From contig JAUQWZ010000018.1 of NCBI GenBank assembly GCA_030834905.1, positions 62,001 to 126,000 of the forward strand: a stretch of 64,000 nucleotides of DNA. The letters run 5' to 3'. Made by a program: the position numbers and the translations under genes. This stretch comes from Aggregatilineales bacterium (GTDB taxonomy: Bacteria > Chloroflexota > Anaerolineae > Aggregatilineales > Phototrophicaceae). The notes below the pieces were generated by a model, which was not told the origin of the DNA, searched no databases, and was given only the letters and a program-made list of their open reading frames with translations. Position 1 is the first letter of the stretch. Every line of letters starts with the position of its first letter. This document shows, one piece after another, positions 52,657-61,420 of this stretch.

Positions 52657-54258
52657 TCACTCGCCTTCCGGCACCGGCACGACTTCAAGCTCGAACCCAA
52701 ATGCCTGCTCAAATATCTCGCGGTGGTGCTCGACTGCCCACAGCGGAACCTGCTCATCGCCCGTCACCAGCAGTTCCATTCGGGCGTGATTGCCGTTCAC
52801 TGCCAGCCGCACATCATGCACCACGCCGTCCCGTGAACGGTCAAGCTGTTCTGCCAGACGCAGCAGGGCGCACATTTGCACCAGCCGTTTGTCGTCCCGG
52901 TCTTCGAGCAGCTCATCAAGCTCATCGGTGGTGGGTTTGCCCTTGCGGTGATAGCGCACCAGCAGCGCGATCAGGGCGATCTCACGGTGGGTATAGCCCG
53001 GCAGCCCGGCGTTCAGGACGAGGTAGCTGCCGTGTTTGTGGTGATCGTGATAATCGACTGAGACGCCGATGTCGTGCAGCATCGACGCCGCCCACAGGAT
53101 TTCGCGCTCGTCCGCGCCGCACAGGTGGCGATTGGCGGGAATCTGGTCGAACATCGACAGGGTGAGTCGGACGATGTGTTCGGCGTGCTTTTCCTGAAAG
53201 CGGTACAGGTGGCATAGATTCAGCACCGAAGCGCGGCGTACATGATCAAAGACCGGCGGGTCGCCAGCCTGGGCGCTGTCACCATTTGTCGCCAGAAAGC
53301 GCTCGTAAAACAGCCCTTCGCGCAAGCCCTGACCGCAGATGACCATCTCCTCAAAGCCGCTGGCGCGCATGACCTCGTAGACGACGGCTGCGCCGCCAAG
53401 TGAAATATCGGCGCGGTCAGTCTTCATGCCGACGATCTTCTTGCGCCCGCCGACCGTAAGCTCTGCCAGTTCGTCGCGGATGGTCGAAACGTGGCTGTAG
53501 GACATGACATAGCCATGCAGAATATCCAGCGGATAATCGGCGCGCTTCTGCTGCAGCCGCGCGATCTGGCGCAGCGTGCCGCCTTCGCCAACCATCATCA
53601 TGCCTGGCTCCTGCCTGAACCAGTCGAGCGCCTCGAACTGCTCGCGCAGGTGGCTGCTCAGGTTCTGGAGTTCTTTTGCCGTTGCCGGGTCAGAGTGCAG
53701 GAAACCCTCGGTCACGCGCACCGCGCCCAGCGGAAAGCTGATGGCGCGTACCAGCTTGCGGTCTTCCACGCGGCATATTTGCAGCGAGCCGCCGCCGAGA
53801 TCGACGACGAAGCCGCTGTCGAAAGTGGTGCTGTTCACGGCGGCAAGATAGCCGTAGTACGCTTCTTCCTCGCCTGAAAGTACCCGGACTTCAATGCCGC
53901 TTTCGCGCTGAATACGTTCAAGAAAGCGCTTCTGGTTACGCGCGTCGCGAATCGCGCTCGTGCCGACGGCGACGACGTTTTCGATGCCCACCGCCTCGCA
54001 GAAGGCGGCGTAAATCTGCGCCACCCGCGCCGCCCGATCCATCGCCGCCGGACGCATAACGTTCAGTTCCGCCATGCCCTCGCTGATACGAACGGACTCG
54101 CGCACCTCGTCCACCACCTTAAAGCTGAGATGCGGCACATATTCAGCGACGATCAGCCGCCAACTGTTGCTGCCCATGTCGATGATGGCGATCCGCTGTG
54201 AATCACGGTATACGTCGCTGTGTTCTGCCAGAGTCCTGAGTTGTCGCAGTGTAACCAA
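52657..54258 (-). CDS. Ppx/GppA phosphatase with C-terminal HD domain
   Basis: 533 residues. The N-terminal actin-like fold has IAIIDMGSNSWRLIV, VGTSAIRDARN, SGEEEAYYGYLAAV and VVDLGGGSLQI (catalytic Glu in the third). The HD domain (about 330-460) has LHDIGVSVDYHDHHKHG. It is an exopolyphosphatase or pppGpp phosphatase. The start is TTG with AAGGATG before it; the first ATG in frame is far inside. Paired with a CYTH gene, suggesting polyphosphate turnover. Confidence 0.92.
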   Translation of the reverse strand: MVTLRQLRTLAEHSDVYRDSQRIAIIDMGSNSWRLIVAEYVPHLSFKVVDEVRESVRISEGMAELNVMRPAAMDRAARVAQIYAAFCEAVGIENVVAVGTSAIRDARNQKRFLERIQRESGIEVRVLSGEEEAYYGYLAAVNSTTFDSGFVVDLGGGSLQICRVEDRKLVRAISFPLGAVRVTEGFLHSDPATAKELQNLSSHLREQFEALDWFRQEPGMMMVGEGGTLRQIARLQQKRADYPLDILHGYVMSYSHVSTIRDELAELTVGGRKKIVGMKTDRADISLGGAAVVYEVMRASGFEEMVICGQGLREGLFYERFLATNGDSAQAGDPPVFDHVRRASVLNLCHLYRFQEKHAEHIVRLTLSMFDQIPANRHLCGADEREILWAASMLHDIGVSVDYHDHHKHGSYLVLNAGLPGYTHREIALIALLVRYHRKGKPTTDELDELLEDRDDKRLVQMCALLRLAEQLDRSRDGVVHDVRLAVNGNHARMELLVTGDEQVPLWAVEHHREIFEQAFGFELEVVPVPEGE

Positions 54259-54368
54259 GCGTCATCCTTCAATGCAGTCGTTGACCCTGTGTATTAGAGC
54301 GTTAACTCATCATTTTTGCCATGCAGATTTACAGGTCGGGGGTATGACATTCAGGTCATTTGCCGGAC

Positions 54369-54851
54369 TCATGACACTGTTCGCAGCGCTTCCGGCAAGC
54401 CGTTGCGGATGGCATTGACCAGCAGGGCGTGCTTGCCCGTCGCCAGTTCCGGCGCGAGGATAACGCTGTGGGCGAACATGCCCGCGCCGCGTTCGATCAT
54501 CCACACATCCGTCACATTGTAATCTGGCAGGTTGGTCTGATCGGTCAGATGATCGAAGCCGAGGCTTTGCAGCGCCCTGACAAGGGTTTCGTAGGCGGTG
54601 ACCGATACCAGCGGGGACAGCGGCAGCCCGCCTAAGGCGCTTTGGAAGCGGATTTCAAAGCGGATGCCATCGGCAGTAGTGCGGTACAGAGTCGCCGCTG
54701 AGTCGCTGGCGCGCCCGTCGAAGTAGTGGACTGTAATCCGGTAGACCGCCTGCATTCCGGGACGCCGCGCCATCTGCGTCACCCTCTCCAGACCGAGCTG
54801 GTCGGACACCCCTCGCAGAATGGGCAGAAAATAATCAAGTGTTCCGGGCAT
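54369..54851 (-). CDS. Hypothetical protein
   Basis: 160 residues, no signal or membrane segment. Pattern: a helix (ERVTQMARRPGMQAVYRI), strands (GIRFEIRFQSALGG), a helix (AYETLVRALQSLGFDHL), strands with DVWMIERGAGMFAHSVILAP, and a last helix. No family recognised. The ATG has no strong ribosome site. It lies alone between the alcohol dehydrogenase and phosphatase genes. Confidence 0.6.
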   Translation of the reverse strand: MPGTLDYFLPILRGVSDQLGLERVTQMARRPGMQAVYRITVHYFDGRASDSAATLYRTTADGIRFEIRFQSALGGLPLSPLVSVTAYETLVRALQSLGFDHLTDQTNLPDYNVTDVWMIERGAGMFAHSVILAPELATGKHALLVNAIRNGLPEALRTVS

Positions 54852-54922
54852 GGTTCTGTACCGCTGTTATGATCGCGTCGAGTATCACCTCCATTGTAGG
54901 CTAACTTTTAAGCGCGCGTTTG

Positions 54923-55951
54923 CTATATCTCCAGCACGACTTTTCCAAACACCGATCCGGCTTCGAGCAGGCGGTGTCCTTCGCTGATATCACTTAACGG
55001 CAGAACGGCGCTGATGGCGGGTTTGAGCCTGCCCTCGAAGACCAGCCCCATCACCTGCTGGAAGTCTCTGGTCTGTCCCATCGTGCTGCCGATCAGGCTG
55101 ATCTGTTTCGAGAACAGGTAGCGAATGTCCAGATTGAACAGCGGACCGCTGGTATTGCCGACGATCAGAATGCGCCCGCCGCGCCGGACGCTGCGGATGC
55201 TGTCGAACAGCGTCGCCTGCCCGACATTATCGACCACCACATCCACGCCCTGTTTATTGGTCAGGCGGAACATCTCCTTTGACCAGCTTTCGACTGCCGA
55301 GCGATCAATCGTCACGTCCGCGCCGAGCGCCTGCGCCTGGGCGCACTTTTCGGCGCTGCTGCCCACCACGTACACCTTACAGCCCGCGAGCCGGGCGATC
55401 TGAATACTGGCAGTGTTCACCCCGCCGCCCGCGCCGACGATCAACACGCTTTCGCCGGGCTGCAAGCCGCCGCGCCGGATTAGTGAGTGCCAGGCGGTGA
55501 TGTAGACCAGCCCCGCCGCCGCGCTCTCGGCAAAGCTGATGTGGTCGGGCAGCCTGATCACATTACGCGCCGGGACGACGACGTATTCCGCCGCCACGCC
55601 GGGCGCGTGCTCGCCCATAATCGCCACGTCAAGGCAGGCGTCTTCGCTGCCGTGAAGCTGGATGCAGTCGGGATCGATCACTGTCGGATTAATGCCGACT
55701 CGGTCGCCTGCGGCAACGTGGGACACCCCCTCGCCGACAGCATCGACAATCCCCGCGCCATCGGCGCAGGTGACGTGCGGCATGGGCAGGTTTAGCCCCT
55801 TCCAGCCCTCGCGCACCCACAGGTCAAGCCGGTTGAGGGCGGCGGCTTTCATGCGCAGGCGCACCTGTCCGCGTCCGGGTTCTGGCACCGGCAGATCGGC
55901 GATTTGCAGGACATCGCGCCCGCCGTGTTGGTAAAAGACCGCCGCCCGCAT
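54923..55951 (-). CDS. Zinc-type alcohol dehydrogenase/quinone oxidoreductase
   Basis: 342 residues of the MDR superfamily. GHE-like catalytic region CADGAGIVDAVGEGV, structural-zinc lobe region with only two Cys (DPDCIQLHGSEDACLD), and Rossmann motif VLIVGAGGGVNTASIQIARLAG. The catalytic zinc ligands are incomplete, so it may be a zinc-free quinone or enoyl reductase. Its ATG overlaps the stop of the acyl-CoA dehydrogenase gene by one base (TGATG), so they form an operon. Confidence 0.9.
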   Translation of the reverse strand: MRAAVFYQHGGRDVLQIADLPVPEPGRGQVRLRMKAAALNRLDLWVREGWKGLNLPMPHVTCADGAGIVDAVGEGVSHVAAGDRVGINPTVIDPDCIQLHGSEDACLDVAIMGEHAPGVAAEYVVVPARNVIRLPDHISFAESAAAGLVYITAWHSLIRRGGLQPGESVLIVGAGGGVNTASIQIARLAGCKVYVVGSSAEKCAQAQALGADVTIDRSAVESWSKEMFRLTNKQGVDVVVDNVGQATLFDSIRSVRRGGRILIVGNTSGPLFNLDIRYLFSKQISLIGSTMGQTRDFQQVMGLVFEGRLKPAISAVLPLSDISEGHRLLEAGSVFGKVVLEI

Positions 55952-57132
55952 CAGCGCAGCCCCAGTTCGCTGCGGGCGATCACCAGCCGCTGAACTTCGC
56001 TGGTGCCTTCGTAAATGCGGGTGATTCGGGCGTCGCGGTAATAGCGTTCGATGGGCAGTTCCTTGCTGTAGCCCATGCCGCCGTGTATCTGCACCGCTTC
56101 GTCGGTCACAAACATGGCGGTTTCGCTGGCGAACAGTTTCGCCATGCTGGCTTCCAGCGAGTAGCGCTCGCCGGTGGTCTTGCTGCGCTCTTTGGCAAAG
56201 CAGGCGCTGTAGATCAGCAGGCGGCTGGCTTCGATGCGCGTCCTCATATCGGCGATTTTTTGCTGGATCATCTGAAGCTGTCCGATAGCGCCGCCAAACG
56301 CCTGACGCTCGCGGGCGTACTGAAGGCTTGCCTCGTATGCCGCCTCGGCAATGCCAAGCGCCTGCGAGGCGATGCCGATTCGCCCGGCATCCAGGACGGT
56401 CATGGCAATTTTGAAGCCTTCGCCCGGCTGACCGAGTACGTTCTCAACCGGAACGCGGTAGTCCTCATAGACGATCTCGCTAGTGGCGCTGGCGCGAATA
56501 CCCAGCTTCGGCTCCTTCTTGCCGCGAATGAACCCCGGCTGATCGGCATCGATCAGGAAGGCGGTGACGCCCCGGTGTTTCTTCTCCGGCTCGGTCATGG
56601 TGAACAGGATGACATAATCGGCGACTGGTCCGCTGGTCACCCAGCTTTTGCGCCCGTTAACCACATAGTGCGTGCCCTCGGCATTAAGCACCGCGCGGCT
56701 CTCCATCGTGCCTGCGTCGCTGCCACTCATCGGCTCGGTCAGGCTGTAAGCGCCGATTTTCTCGCCGCTTGCCACTGGCACCAGATATTTCTGCTTCTGC
56801 GCTTCGGTTCCAAACTTGAGAATTGCGTGGCAGTACAGCGAGTTATTGACGCTGACGATGGTGCTGTGGCTGGCGTCGGCGCGGGCAACTTCGATCATCG
56901 TCAGGGCATAGGCGAGCGTATCCATCCCCGCGCCGCCGTAGGCTTCCGGCACTTCGATGCCCATCAATCCCATCTGCCCCATCTTCCTCACCGTCTCCAG
57001 CGGAAAATCGCCCGATTCGTCGTGTTCGGCAGCGATAGGCGCAATCTCGTTCTGGGCGAAGTCGCGCACTGCTTTGCGCAGCGCTTCGTGTTCATCGGTC
57101 AGTTGGGGAATCAAAATCTGTTCGCTATCCAT
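55951..57132 (-). CDS. Acyl-CoA dehydrogenase
   Basis: About 393 residues, the normal length. Oxidises an acyl-CoA to its enoyl form using FAD. Marks: YSLTEPMSGSDAGTM, FIDADQPGF-type loop, QAFGGAIGQLQMIQQKIADM, HGGMGYSKELPIERYYRDAR and the catalytic Glu in IYEGTSEVQR, the position used by short/branched-chain enzymes. AGAAAG lies eight bases before the ATG chosen; two other start codons lie within nine bases upstream. Cotranscribed with the dehydrogenase. Confidence 0.94.
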   Translation of the reverse strand: MDSEQILIPQLTDEHEALRKAVRDFAQNEIAPIAAEHDESGDFPLETVRKMGQMGLMGIEVPEAYGGAGMDTLAYALTMIEVARADASHSTIVSVNNSLYCHAILKFGTEAQKQKYLVPVASGEKIGAYSLTEPMSGSDAGTMESRAVLNAEGTHYVVNGRKSWVTSGPVADYVILFTMTEPEKKHRGVTAFLIDADQPGFIRGKKEPKLGIRASATSEIVYEDYRVPVENVLGQPGEGFKIAMTVLDAGRIGIASQALGIAEAAYEASLQYARERQAFGGAIGQLQMIQQKIADMRTRIEASRLLIYSACFAKERSKTTGERYSLEASMAKLFASETAMFVTDEAVQIHGGMGYSKELPIERYYRDARITRIYEGTSEVQRLVIARSELGLR

Positions 57133-57435
57133 TGGCATCACTTTCTAATTATCACAAAAAGACCGCTGCATTAGGAACGTAAATTATAGCGCGTTCGCAG
57201 ATGTTGTCGGAAACAGCGCCTGCTTCCGGCAGATTGCGCCGCGCTTTGCCGCCGCGTTATACTCATATTTATGGATTAGGGCGTAAAACCCACAGCCTTT
57301 AGGCGTGGGATATAAGCCCTTCACACGCTTTAGCCGCTTCAGATGGTTTTCTTTTTGGGTAGATCGGGTATAATAGAGGTTGTGGGTAAGTGCGCAAACA
57401 CTTACCCACGCCTCCGGCGTAGGAGCGCCGAAAGC

Positions 57436-58596
57436 ATGAGCAATTCTACTGTAGTACGCAGAATGTACAAGTACAGACTGTACCGCGCCGACAAGAAGGA
57501 TCGGAAGCTGCGGCACAAGCTGTTTGTTGCGTCTACGGTATGGAATCACTTCATCGCCCTGCAACGTCGCTACTACCGCCTGACGGGGAAATACATCGCG
57601 CTCTATGAGATGAACAGGCATGTCCTGAAACTCCGCAAGACGCAGCGCTTCGCCTTGTGGCGCGACTTGTACTCTCAATGCTGTCAGGACGTGTGCCGTC
57701 GCATTGACGATGCCTACCAGCGCTTCTTCAACAAGCTGGCGAAGCGCCCGCCAAAGTTCAGGAAAGCGCGGCGCTATTCGTCGTTCGCTTTTCCGCAATC
57801 CGGCTACAAAGTTGAGGGAAACACCATCACGATTGACGGCGTGACATACAAGTTCGTCAAGCACCGCGAAATCGGCGGGCACATCAAGACGCTCACCGTC
57901 AAACGGGATGCTGTTGGGCGGTTGTGGCTGGTCTTCAGCGTGGTTGAGAACCTGCAAATCGACCCATCCAGCACGGGTAAAAGCGGCGGATTCGATTTCG
58001 GTTTGAAAACGTTCCTGACCGACGATGAAGGCAGAAGCTACGGCAATCCACAGTTCTTCGCGCAGAACATCCGCAAAACCCGCCAGCTCAACCGCCAGCT
58101 TTCGCGCAAGGTTGAAGGCTCGAAGTGGTGCAAGCGAGCGAAGCGGGCGTTGGCAAAGCACAGCGCGGATGTGGCGAACGCGCGGCGGGACTTTCACTTC
58201 AAGCTGGCGCATCGGCTCTGCGACGAATACGACGTGCTGTGCTTTGAAGACCTGAACCTGCAAGGCATGAAAGCGCTGTGGGGACGTAAGGTGAGCGATC
58301 TTGGCTTTGCCAGCTTCATGAACATCCTCGAATGGGTGGCGTTCAAACGCGGTAAGCGGGTTGTGAAGATTGACCGCTTCCTGCCAACGACAAAAACCTG
58401 TTCGGGCTGTGGACAAAAGCATCCCCTCACTTTGCGAGACAGAACGTTGGCATGTGACTGCGGGCTGACGATTGACCGCGACCACAACGCCGCCATCAAT
58501 ATCAAACACAGCGGGGCATCGCTGTGCTACCGGAGCGACAGTAAGACGAAGGTTCGCCTTCGCAGTCGCGTTGAGGGTAGAAGCCCAAGTCCTTAA
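57436..58596 (+). CDS. tnpB: RNA-guided nuclease TnpB
   Basis: 386 residues, full length. An N-terminal helical region (MYKYRLYRADKKDRKLRHKL) precedes a RuvC-like nuclease with Asp187 (GFDFGLK), Glu271 (CFEDLNLQ) and Asp349 (DRDHNAAI), all intact. The zinc finger CSGCGQKH...ACDCG sits between the second and third residues. TnpB cuts DNA with a guide RNA made from its own 3' end. GGAGCG lies about eight bases before the ATG; TATAAT at 57369 may be the promoter. The stop codon falls inside the right-end hairpin. Confidence 0.94.
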   Translation: MSNSTVVRRMYKYRLYRADKKDRKLRHKLFVASTVWNHFIALQRRYYRLTGKYIALYEMNRHVLKLRKTQRFALWRDLYSQCCQDVCRRIDDAYQRFFNKLAKRPPKFRKARRYSSFAFPQSGYKVEGNTITIDGVTYKFVKHREIGGHIKTLTVKRDAVGRLWLVFSVVENLQIDPSSTGKSGGFDFGLKTFLTDDEGRSYGNPQFFAQNIRKTRQLNRQLSRKVEGSKWCKRAKRALAKHSADVANARRDFHFKLAHRLCDEYDVLCFEDLNLQGMKALWGRKVSDLGFASFMNILEWVAFKRGKRVVKIDRFLPTTKTCSGCGQKHPLTLRDRTLACDCGLTIDRDHNAAINIKHSGASLCYRSDSKTKVRLRSRVEGRSPSP

Positions 58597-58613
58597 GACT
58601 TGGGAGTATGTCA
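58470..58613 (+). ncRNA. Putative omega RNA (reRNA) of TnpB
   Basis: By analogy with other tnpB elements, the 3' end of the gene and the right-end hairpin should form the guide-RNA scaffold, with the guide being the bases just past the element end (after AGTATGTCA, beginning CACAGCCTGCC). The 3' limit is clear; the 5' limit is a guess. Confidence 0.4.
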
Positions 58614-58689
58614 CACAGCCTGCCGGATCAGGGCGCAGGCTGCCGCGTCCTTCCAATTCGGCTTTTACTCAGCACGTGAGAGAGTTGTT

Positions 58690-59103
58690 ATGCCCCCGAT
58701 CAAGATTAACCACATTGCCGTTGTCGTCGAAGATGTGAACCAGGCGCTTGAGTTCTGGCAAACGGCGCTGGGCTTGCCGCTGCATCACGTCGAACATAAC
58801 GAGGATGAAGCGGTCGATATTGCCTTCCTGCCGCTTGGCGACGGTGAAATCGAGCTAATCGCGCCCTTCACCGAAGACAGCGGCGTCGCCAAATACCTCG
58901 CCAAACGCGGCGCTGGGCTGCACCATCTGTGCATCGAAGTTGAGGATATCGACGCGGCGCTGGCGCAGATCGTCGGCGCAGGCGCGCAGATGATCAACGA
59001 GTCGGCGCGCAGCCGCCCGGACGGCACCCGCTACGCCTTTGTTCATCCCAGGAGCACCGGCGGCGTGCTGCTGGAGCTGTACGAGCTGCCAAAGAACGCC
59101 TGA
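58690..59103 (+). CDS. Methylmalonyl-CoA epimerase
   Basis: 137 residues of the VOC fold. It interconverts the two stereoisomers of methylmalonyl-CoA. Metal ligands are expected at His8 (INHIAVVV), His78 (GLHHLCIEVED) and Glu129 (VLLELYEL); FYFLPLGDGEIELI-like and FTEDSGVAKYLAKRGAG segments are typical. GAGAG precedes the ATG. The mutase large subunit lies 7 kb away on the other strand; the tnpB element sits directly upstream and may have cut the gene from its former neighbours. Confidence 0.9.
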   Translation: MPPIKINHIAVVVEDVNQALEFWQTALGLPLHHVEHNEDEAVDIAFLPLGDGEIELIAPFTEDSGVAKYLAKRGAGLHHLCIEVEDIDAALAQIVGAGAQMINESARSRPDGTRYAFVHPRSTGGVLLELYELPKNA

Positions 59104-59125
59104 ACCATCTGAGTACCATCAAAAC

Positions 59126-59162
59126 CACAGTGAGGGGGCGCTGTGCTGCACCCCTCACTGTG
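59126..59162. repeat. Hairpin after the epimerase gene
   Basis: CACAGTGAGGGG and its exact complement surround 13 bases, 22 bases after the epimerase stop. It likely ends transcription or marks the mRNA end; no T-tract on the plus strand. Confidence 0.65.
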
Positions 59163-59192
59163 CGGTCACAGGATGAATGGTAGAATGCGATT

Positions 59193-59459
59193 ATGGTCAA
59201 AAAGAGTAAAGTTTTTCGTAAAATTCTATCAGGTTCAAAAAACGTCCGTTTTTCTGAATTCATTCTCGTGATTGAGGCATTTGGGTTCACATTTGAGAGA
59301 ATTCGGGGCAGCCATCACATTTACTCACATCCCCAGATTCCACAGCCAATCTCGGTGCAACCAGACAATAATGGGCAGGCGAAGCCCTACCAGATGAAGC
59401 AGTTTACCAAGTTGGTTGAAAAGTATGATCTCAGTTTGATGGACAATCTGGATGAATAG
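59193..59459 (+). CDS. hicA: HicA-type toxin
   Basis: 88 residues. The double-stranded RNA-binding-like fold has the active Gly39-Ser40-His41 (IRGSHHIY), followed by ISVQPDNNGQAKPYQMKQFTKL, typical of HicA mRNA interferases. It cleaves mRNA until neutralised by HicB. It is slightly longer than usual, with an N-terminal VFRKILSGSKNVRF. The antitoxin gene follows after 10 bases. Confidence 0.88.
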   Translation: MVKKSKVFRKILSGSKNVRFSEFILVIEAFGFTFERIRGSHHIYSHPQIPQPISVQPDNNGQAKPYQMKQFTKLVEKYDLSLMDNLDE

Positions 59460-59469
59460 GAGAGATCAC

Positions 59470-59688
59470 ATGAAAGACCATCATATCAACATCTTCTACA
59501 GTGAAGACGATCAGGCGTATATCGCCGACATTCCAGATTTTGAAATGTGCTCGGCTTTTGGAGATACGCCCGAACAGGCACTGGCACAGGTTCTGATTGC
59601 AAAGGCGGCGATTGTTGAGGTCATGCAGGAGAAGGGACTACCTGTTCCTGAACCTCGCTATCGCCCTGCCATTTATCAGGTTGCCTAG
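59470..59688 (+). CDS. hicB: HicB-type antitoxin
   Basis: 72 residues. The partial RNase H-like fold of HicB is seen: INIFYSEDDQAYIADIPDFE, CSAFGDTPEQALAQVL. The C-terminal DNA-binding domain is absent; the protein stops after PRYRPAIYQVA, as in the short HicB type. AGGAG lies seven bases before the ATG. Autoregulation by this protein alone would therefore be doubtful. Confidence 0.85.
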   Translation: MKDHHINIFYSEDDQAYIADIPDFEMCSAFGDTPEQALAQVLIAKAAIVEVMQEKGLPVPEPRYRPAIYQVA

Positions 59689-59864
59689 CTGCCCTGTCAG
59701 ATTGCCTGTTTCGGCTCTAGTCTCTCTCCTATCTTCGCGCCTCGGAATCTTTTACTGGGTTTTAACAGAGCCTATACAAGGCAGCGTCCAGTAATTGCGT
59801 ATAATGAAGCCCATCTATTTCCATAACTTATCATGATCAAGCGTTAGAAAGGGCAGATTTCCTT

Positions 59865-61211
59865 ATGGGTACAGGGAAACGTTGGCACATGCTGACATTC
59901 ATCGTCGCGGCGCTGCTGATGTGTCTGGCAGGCGCGGTCAGCGCGCAGGACGGAACGCTAGTGCTCGGTCAGCCGTCAATTGCCGAACTGGCAGCGGGTC
60001 AAACGCGCTCGTTCAGCTATACCCTCGCCGAAGCACGCGGCGTGTCGCTGCAAGCGCTGGGCGAAACGGCGCAGCCCACCATCACCATTATGAGCGACGG
60101 TGAAGTGGCTGCCTCGCAGGGCAACACCGACAGCAGCCTGATCGTATCGCTGTCGGCGTTTCTGAACGCCGGTTCCTACACTGTCCAGGTTGGGGCGGCG
60201 AACGGGACGGCAGGGACGGTCATTCTGGTGCTTCAGCGCGAAACCCCTATCACCCTGACCACCTTGACCCCCGGTACTCCCGCCCGCGGGGATGTCAGCC
60301 TGGATGCGCCGATTGCCGTTTACAGCTTCAACGCTCTGGCTGAACCCGCCTATCTGTACGTTGAAAGCGATCTGCCCGAACGCGGCTCGAACGCGCGCGT
60401 GCGTAACACGACGACCGGGCAAATCAGCGGCGTCGTTGGCGCGGAGCTAAGCGGCGCGCGGCTGCGCTTTCCGGCGGGCAGCGCCGCCTATCAGGTCGAA
60501 ATCACCCACAGCGGTTCGAGCACGATTGACGCGCATACGGTTTGTTTCACTGCCGTGAGCGCTGGCGGCTGTGAAGCGAGCGCCCCGCCGCCGACGGTAG
60601 AAGCGCCAGAAGTCGATGCGCCGGTGGCGACCGTCGAAGTGCAGGCGGCTGCCTGTACCGTCAGTTCAGCCGTGGCGGGTCCGGTCAATATCCGCCAGTC
60701 TGCCACCACCAGTTCCGCCATCATCGGCTCGCTGCCCGCCGGATCGCAGGCGGATGTGATCGGTATTTCGCCCAACGGCGGCTTCTACAACATTTTCTTT
60801 AACGGGCTGAACGGCTGGGTGTCCCTGTCGGTCGTCAATGCCAGCGGTGACTGCGCCAGCGTCGCGGTGGTAAACCCGCCGCCGGTCGCGCCAGCGCCGA
60901 CCCAACCACCGGCGCAGCCGACTCAGCCGCCCGCCCAGCCCACCCAACCGCCGACGCCCACCGCGACCCAGAGCGGTCCGTGTCTGATCAGCGTCGTCTC
61001 TCCGGTCTACGTCTATCAAATTCCGGTTGAGCAGGTGGATTACCTTCAGGATCAGGTCGGGACAGGCGGGCAGCTTATCCCCACCGGACGGCTGGCGGAT
61101 AACTCGTGGTGGAAAACAAACTATGCCAGCGCCTGGATTCAGACCAGCCGCTTTGGGAACGAAGTGACGGTCAGCGGCGATTGCAGCGCCCTGCCCATTG
61201 TGACGCCGTAA
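59865..61211 (+). CDS. Secreted SH3-like protein with Pro/Thr spacer
   Basis: 448 residues. A signal peptide (MLTFIVAALLMCLAGAVSAQ after nine residues), two PPC-like beta domains (SFSYTLAEARGVSLQALG, IAVYSFNALAEPAYLYVES), an SH3-like domain (AGPVNIRQSATTSSAIIGSL, NGWVSLS), a spacer of PTQPPAQ repeats, and a second SH3-like domain (SPVYVYQIPVEQVDY). Likely envelope-bound. A TATAAT near 59800 may be its promoter. AGAAAGGG precedes the ATG. Confidence 0.83.
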   Translation: MGTGKRWHMLTFIVAALLMCLAGAVSAQDGTLVLGQPSIAELAAGQTRSFSYTLAEARGVSLQALGETAQPTITIMSDGEVAASQGNTDSSLIVSLSAFLNAGSYTVQVGAANGTAGTVILVLQRETPITLTTLTPGTPARGDVSLDAPIAVYSFNALAEPAYLYVESDLPERGSNARVRNTTTGQISGVVGAELSGARLRFPAGSAAYQVEITHSGSSTIDAHTVCFTAVSAGGCEASAPPPTVEAPEVDAPVATVEVQAAACTVSSAVAGPVNIRQSATTSSAIIGSLPAGSQADVIGISPNGGFYNIFFNGLNGWVSLSVVNASGDCASVAVVNPPPVAPAPTQPPAQPTQPPAQPTQPPTPTATQSGPCLISVVSPVYVYQIPVEQVDYLQDQVGTGGQLIPTGRLADNSWWKTNYASAWIQTSRFGNEVTVSGDCSALPIVTP

Positions 61212-61300
61212 GCGGGTAACAGCATCGAATGCAGAACCGGCGGGGGCGGCTCACCGAGCCGTTTCCGCTGGCATATACGCCAAAAACGCAACTCGATCAG

Positions 61301-61335
61301 AACGGGACATAGATGCGCTATGTCCCGTTTGATTT
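61301..61335 (+). terminator. Hairpin after the SH3 protein gene
   Basis: AACGGGACATAG-ATGCG-CTATGTCCCGTT, 12 perfect pairs, then TGATTTCC. It is 90 bases after the stop. A GGCGGCTC-ACC-GAGCCG palindrome related to the intergenic family lies just before it (61246-61261). Confidence 0.6.
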
Positions 61336-61420
61336 CCGGCTGTTCTTCTTCATGTGCAACACCGCGGCGCGGTCATGCGTACATATACATACAGGCAAGC
61401 ACAATAAAGAGGAAAAGTGC

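Larger units (their letters stand above)
57270..58613 (+). mobile_element. IS605-family element with tnpB only (IS1341-type)
   Basis: The left end carries a hairpin CCCAC-AGCCTTTAGGC-GTGGG (57289-57309), and the right end a hairpin CCCAAGTC-CTTAAG-GACTTGGG (58584-58604) followed by AGTATGTCA. These are typical subterminal hairpins of IS200/IS605 elements. No tnpA (Y1 transposase) is present, so movement needs a helper. Exact left end is uncertain by a few bases. It is inserted between acyl-CoA dehydrogenase and methylmalonyl-CoA epimerase. Confidence 0.85.

Noticed and set aside
57184..58656. Long open frame antisense to tnpB
   Set aside because: The plus strand has the full TnpB motifs; the antisense frame runs through both element ends, which is not expected of a real gene.
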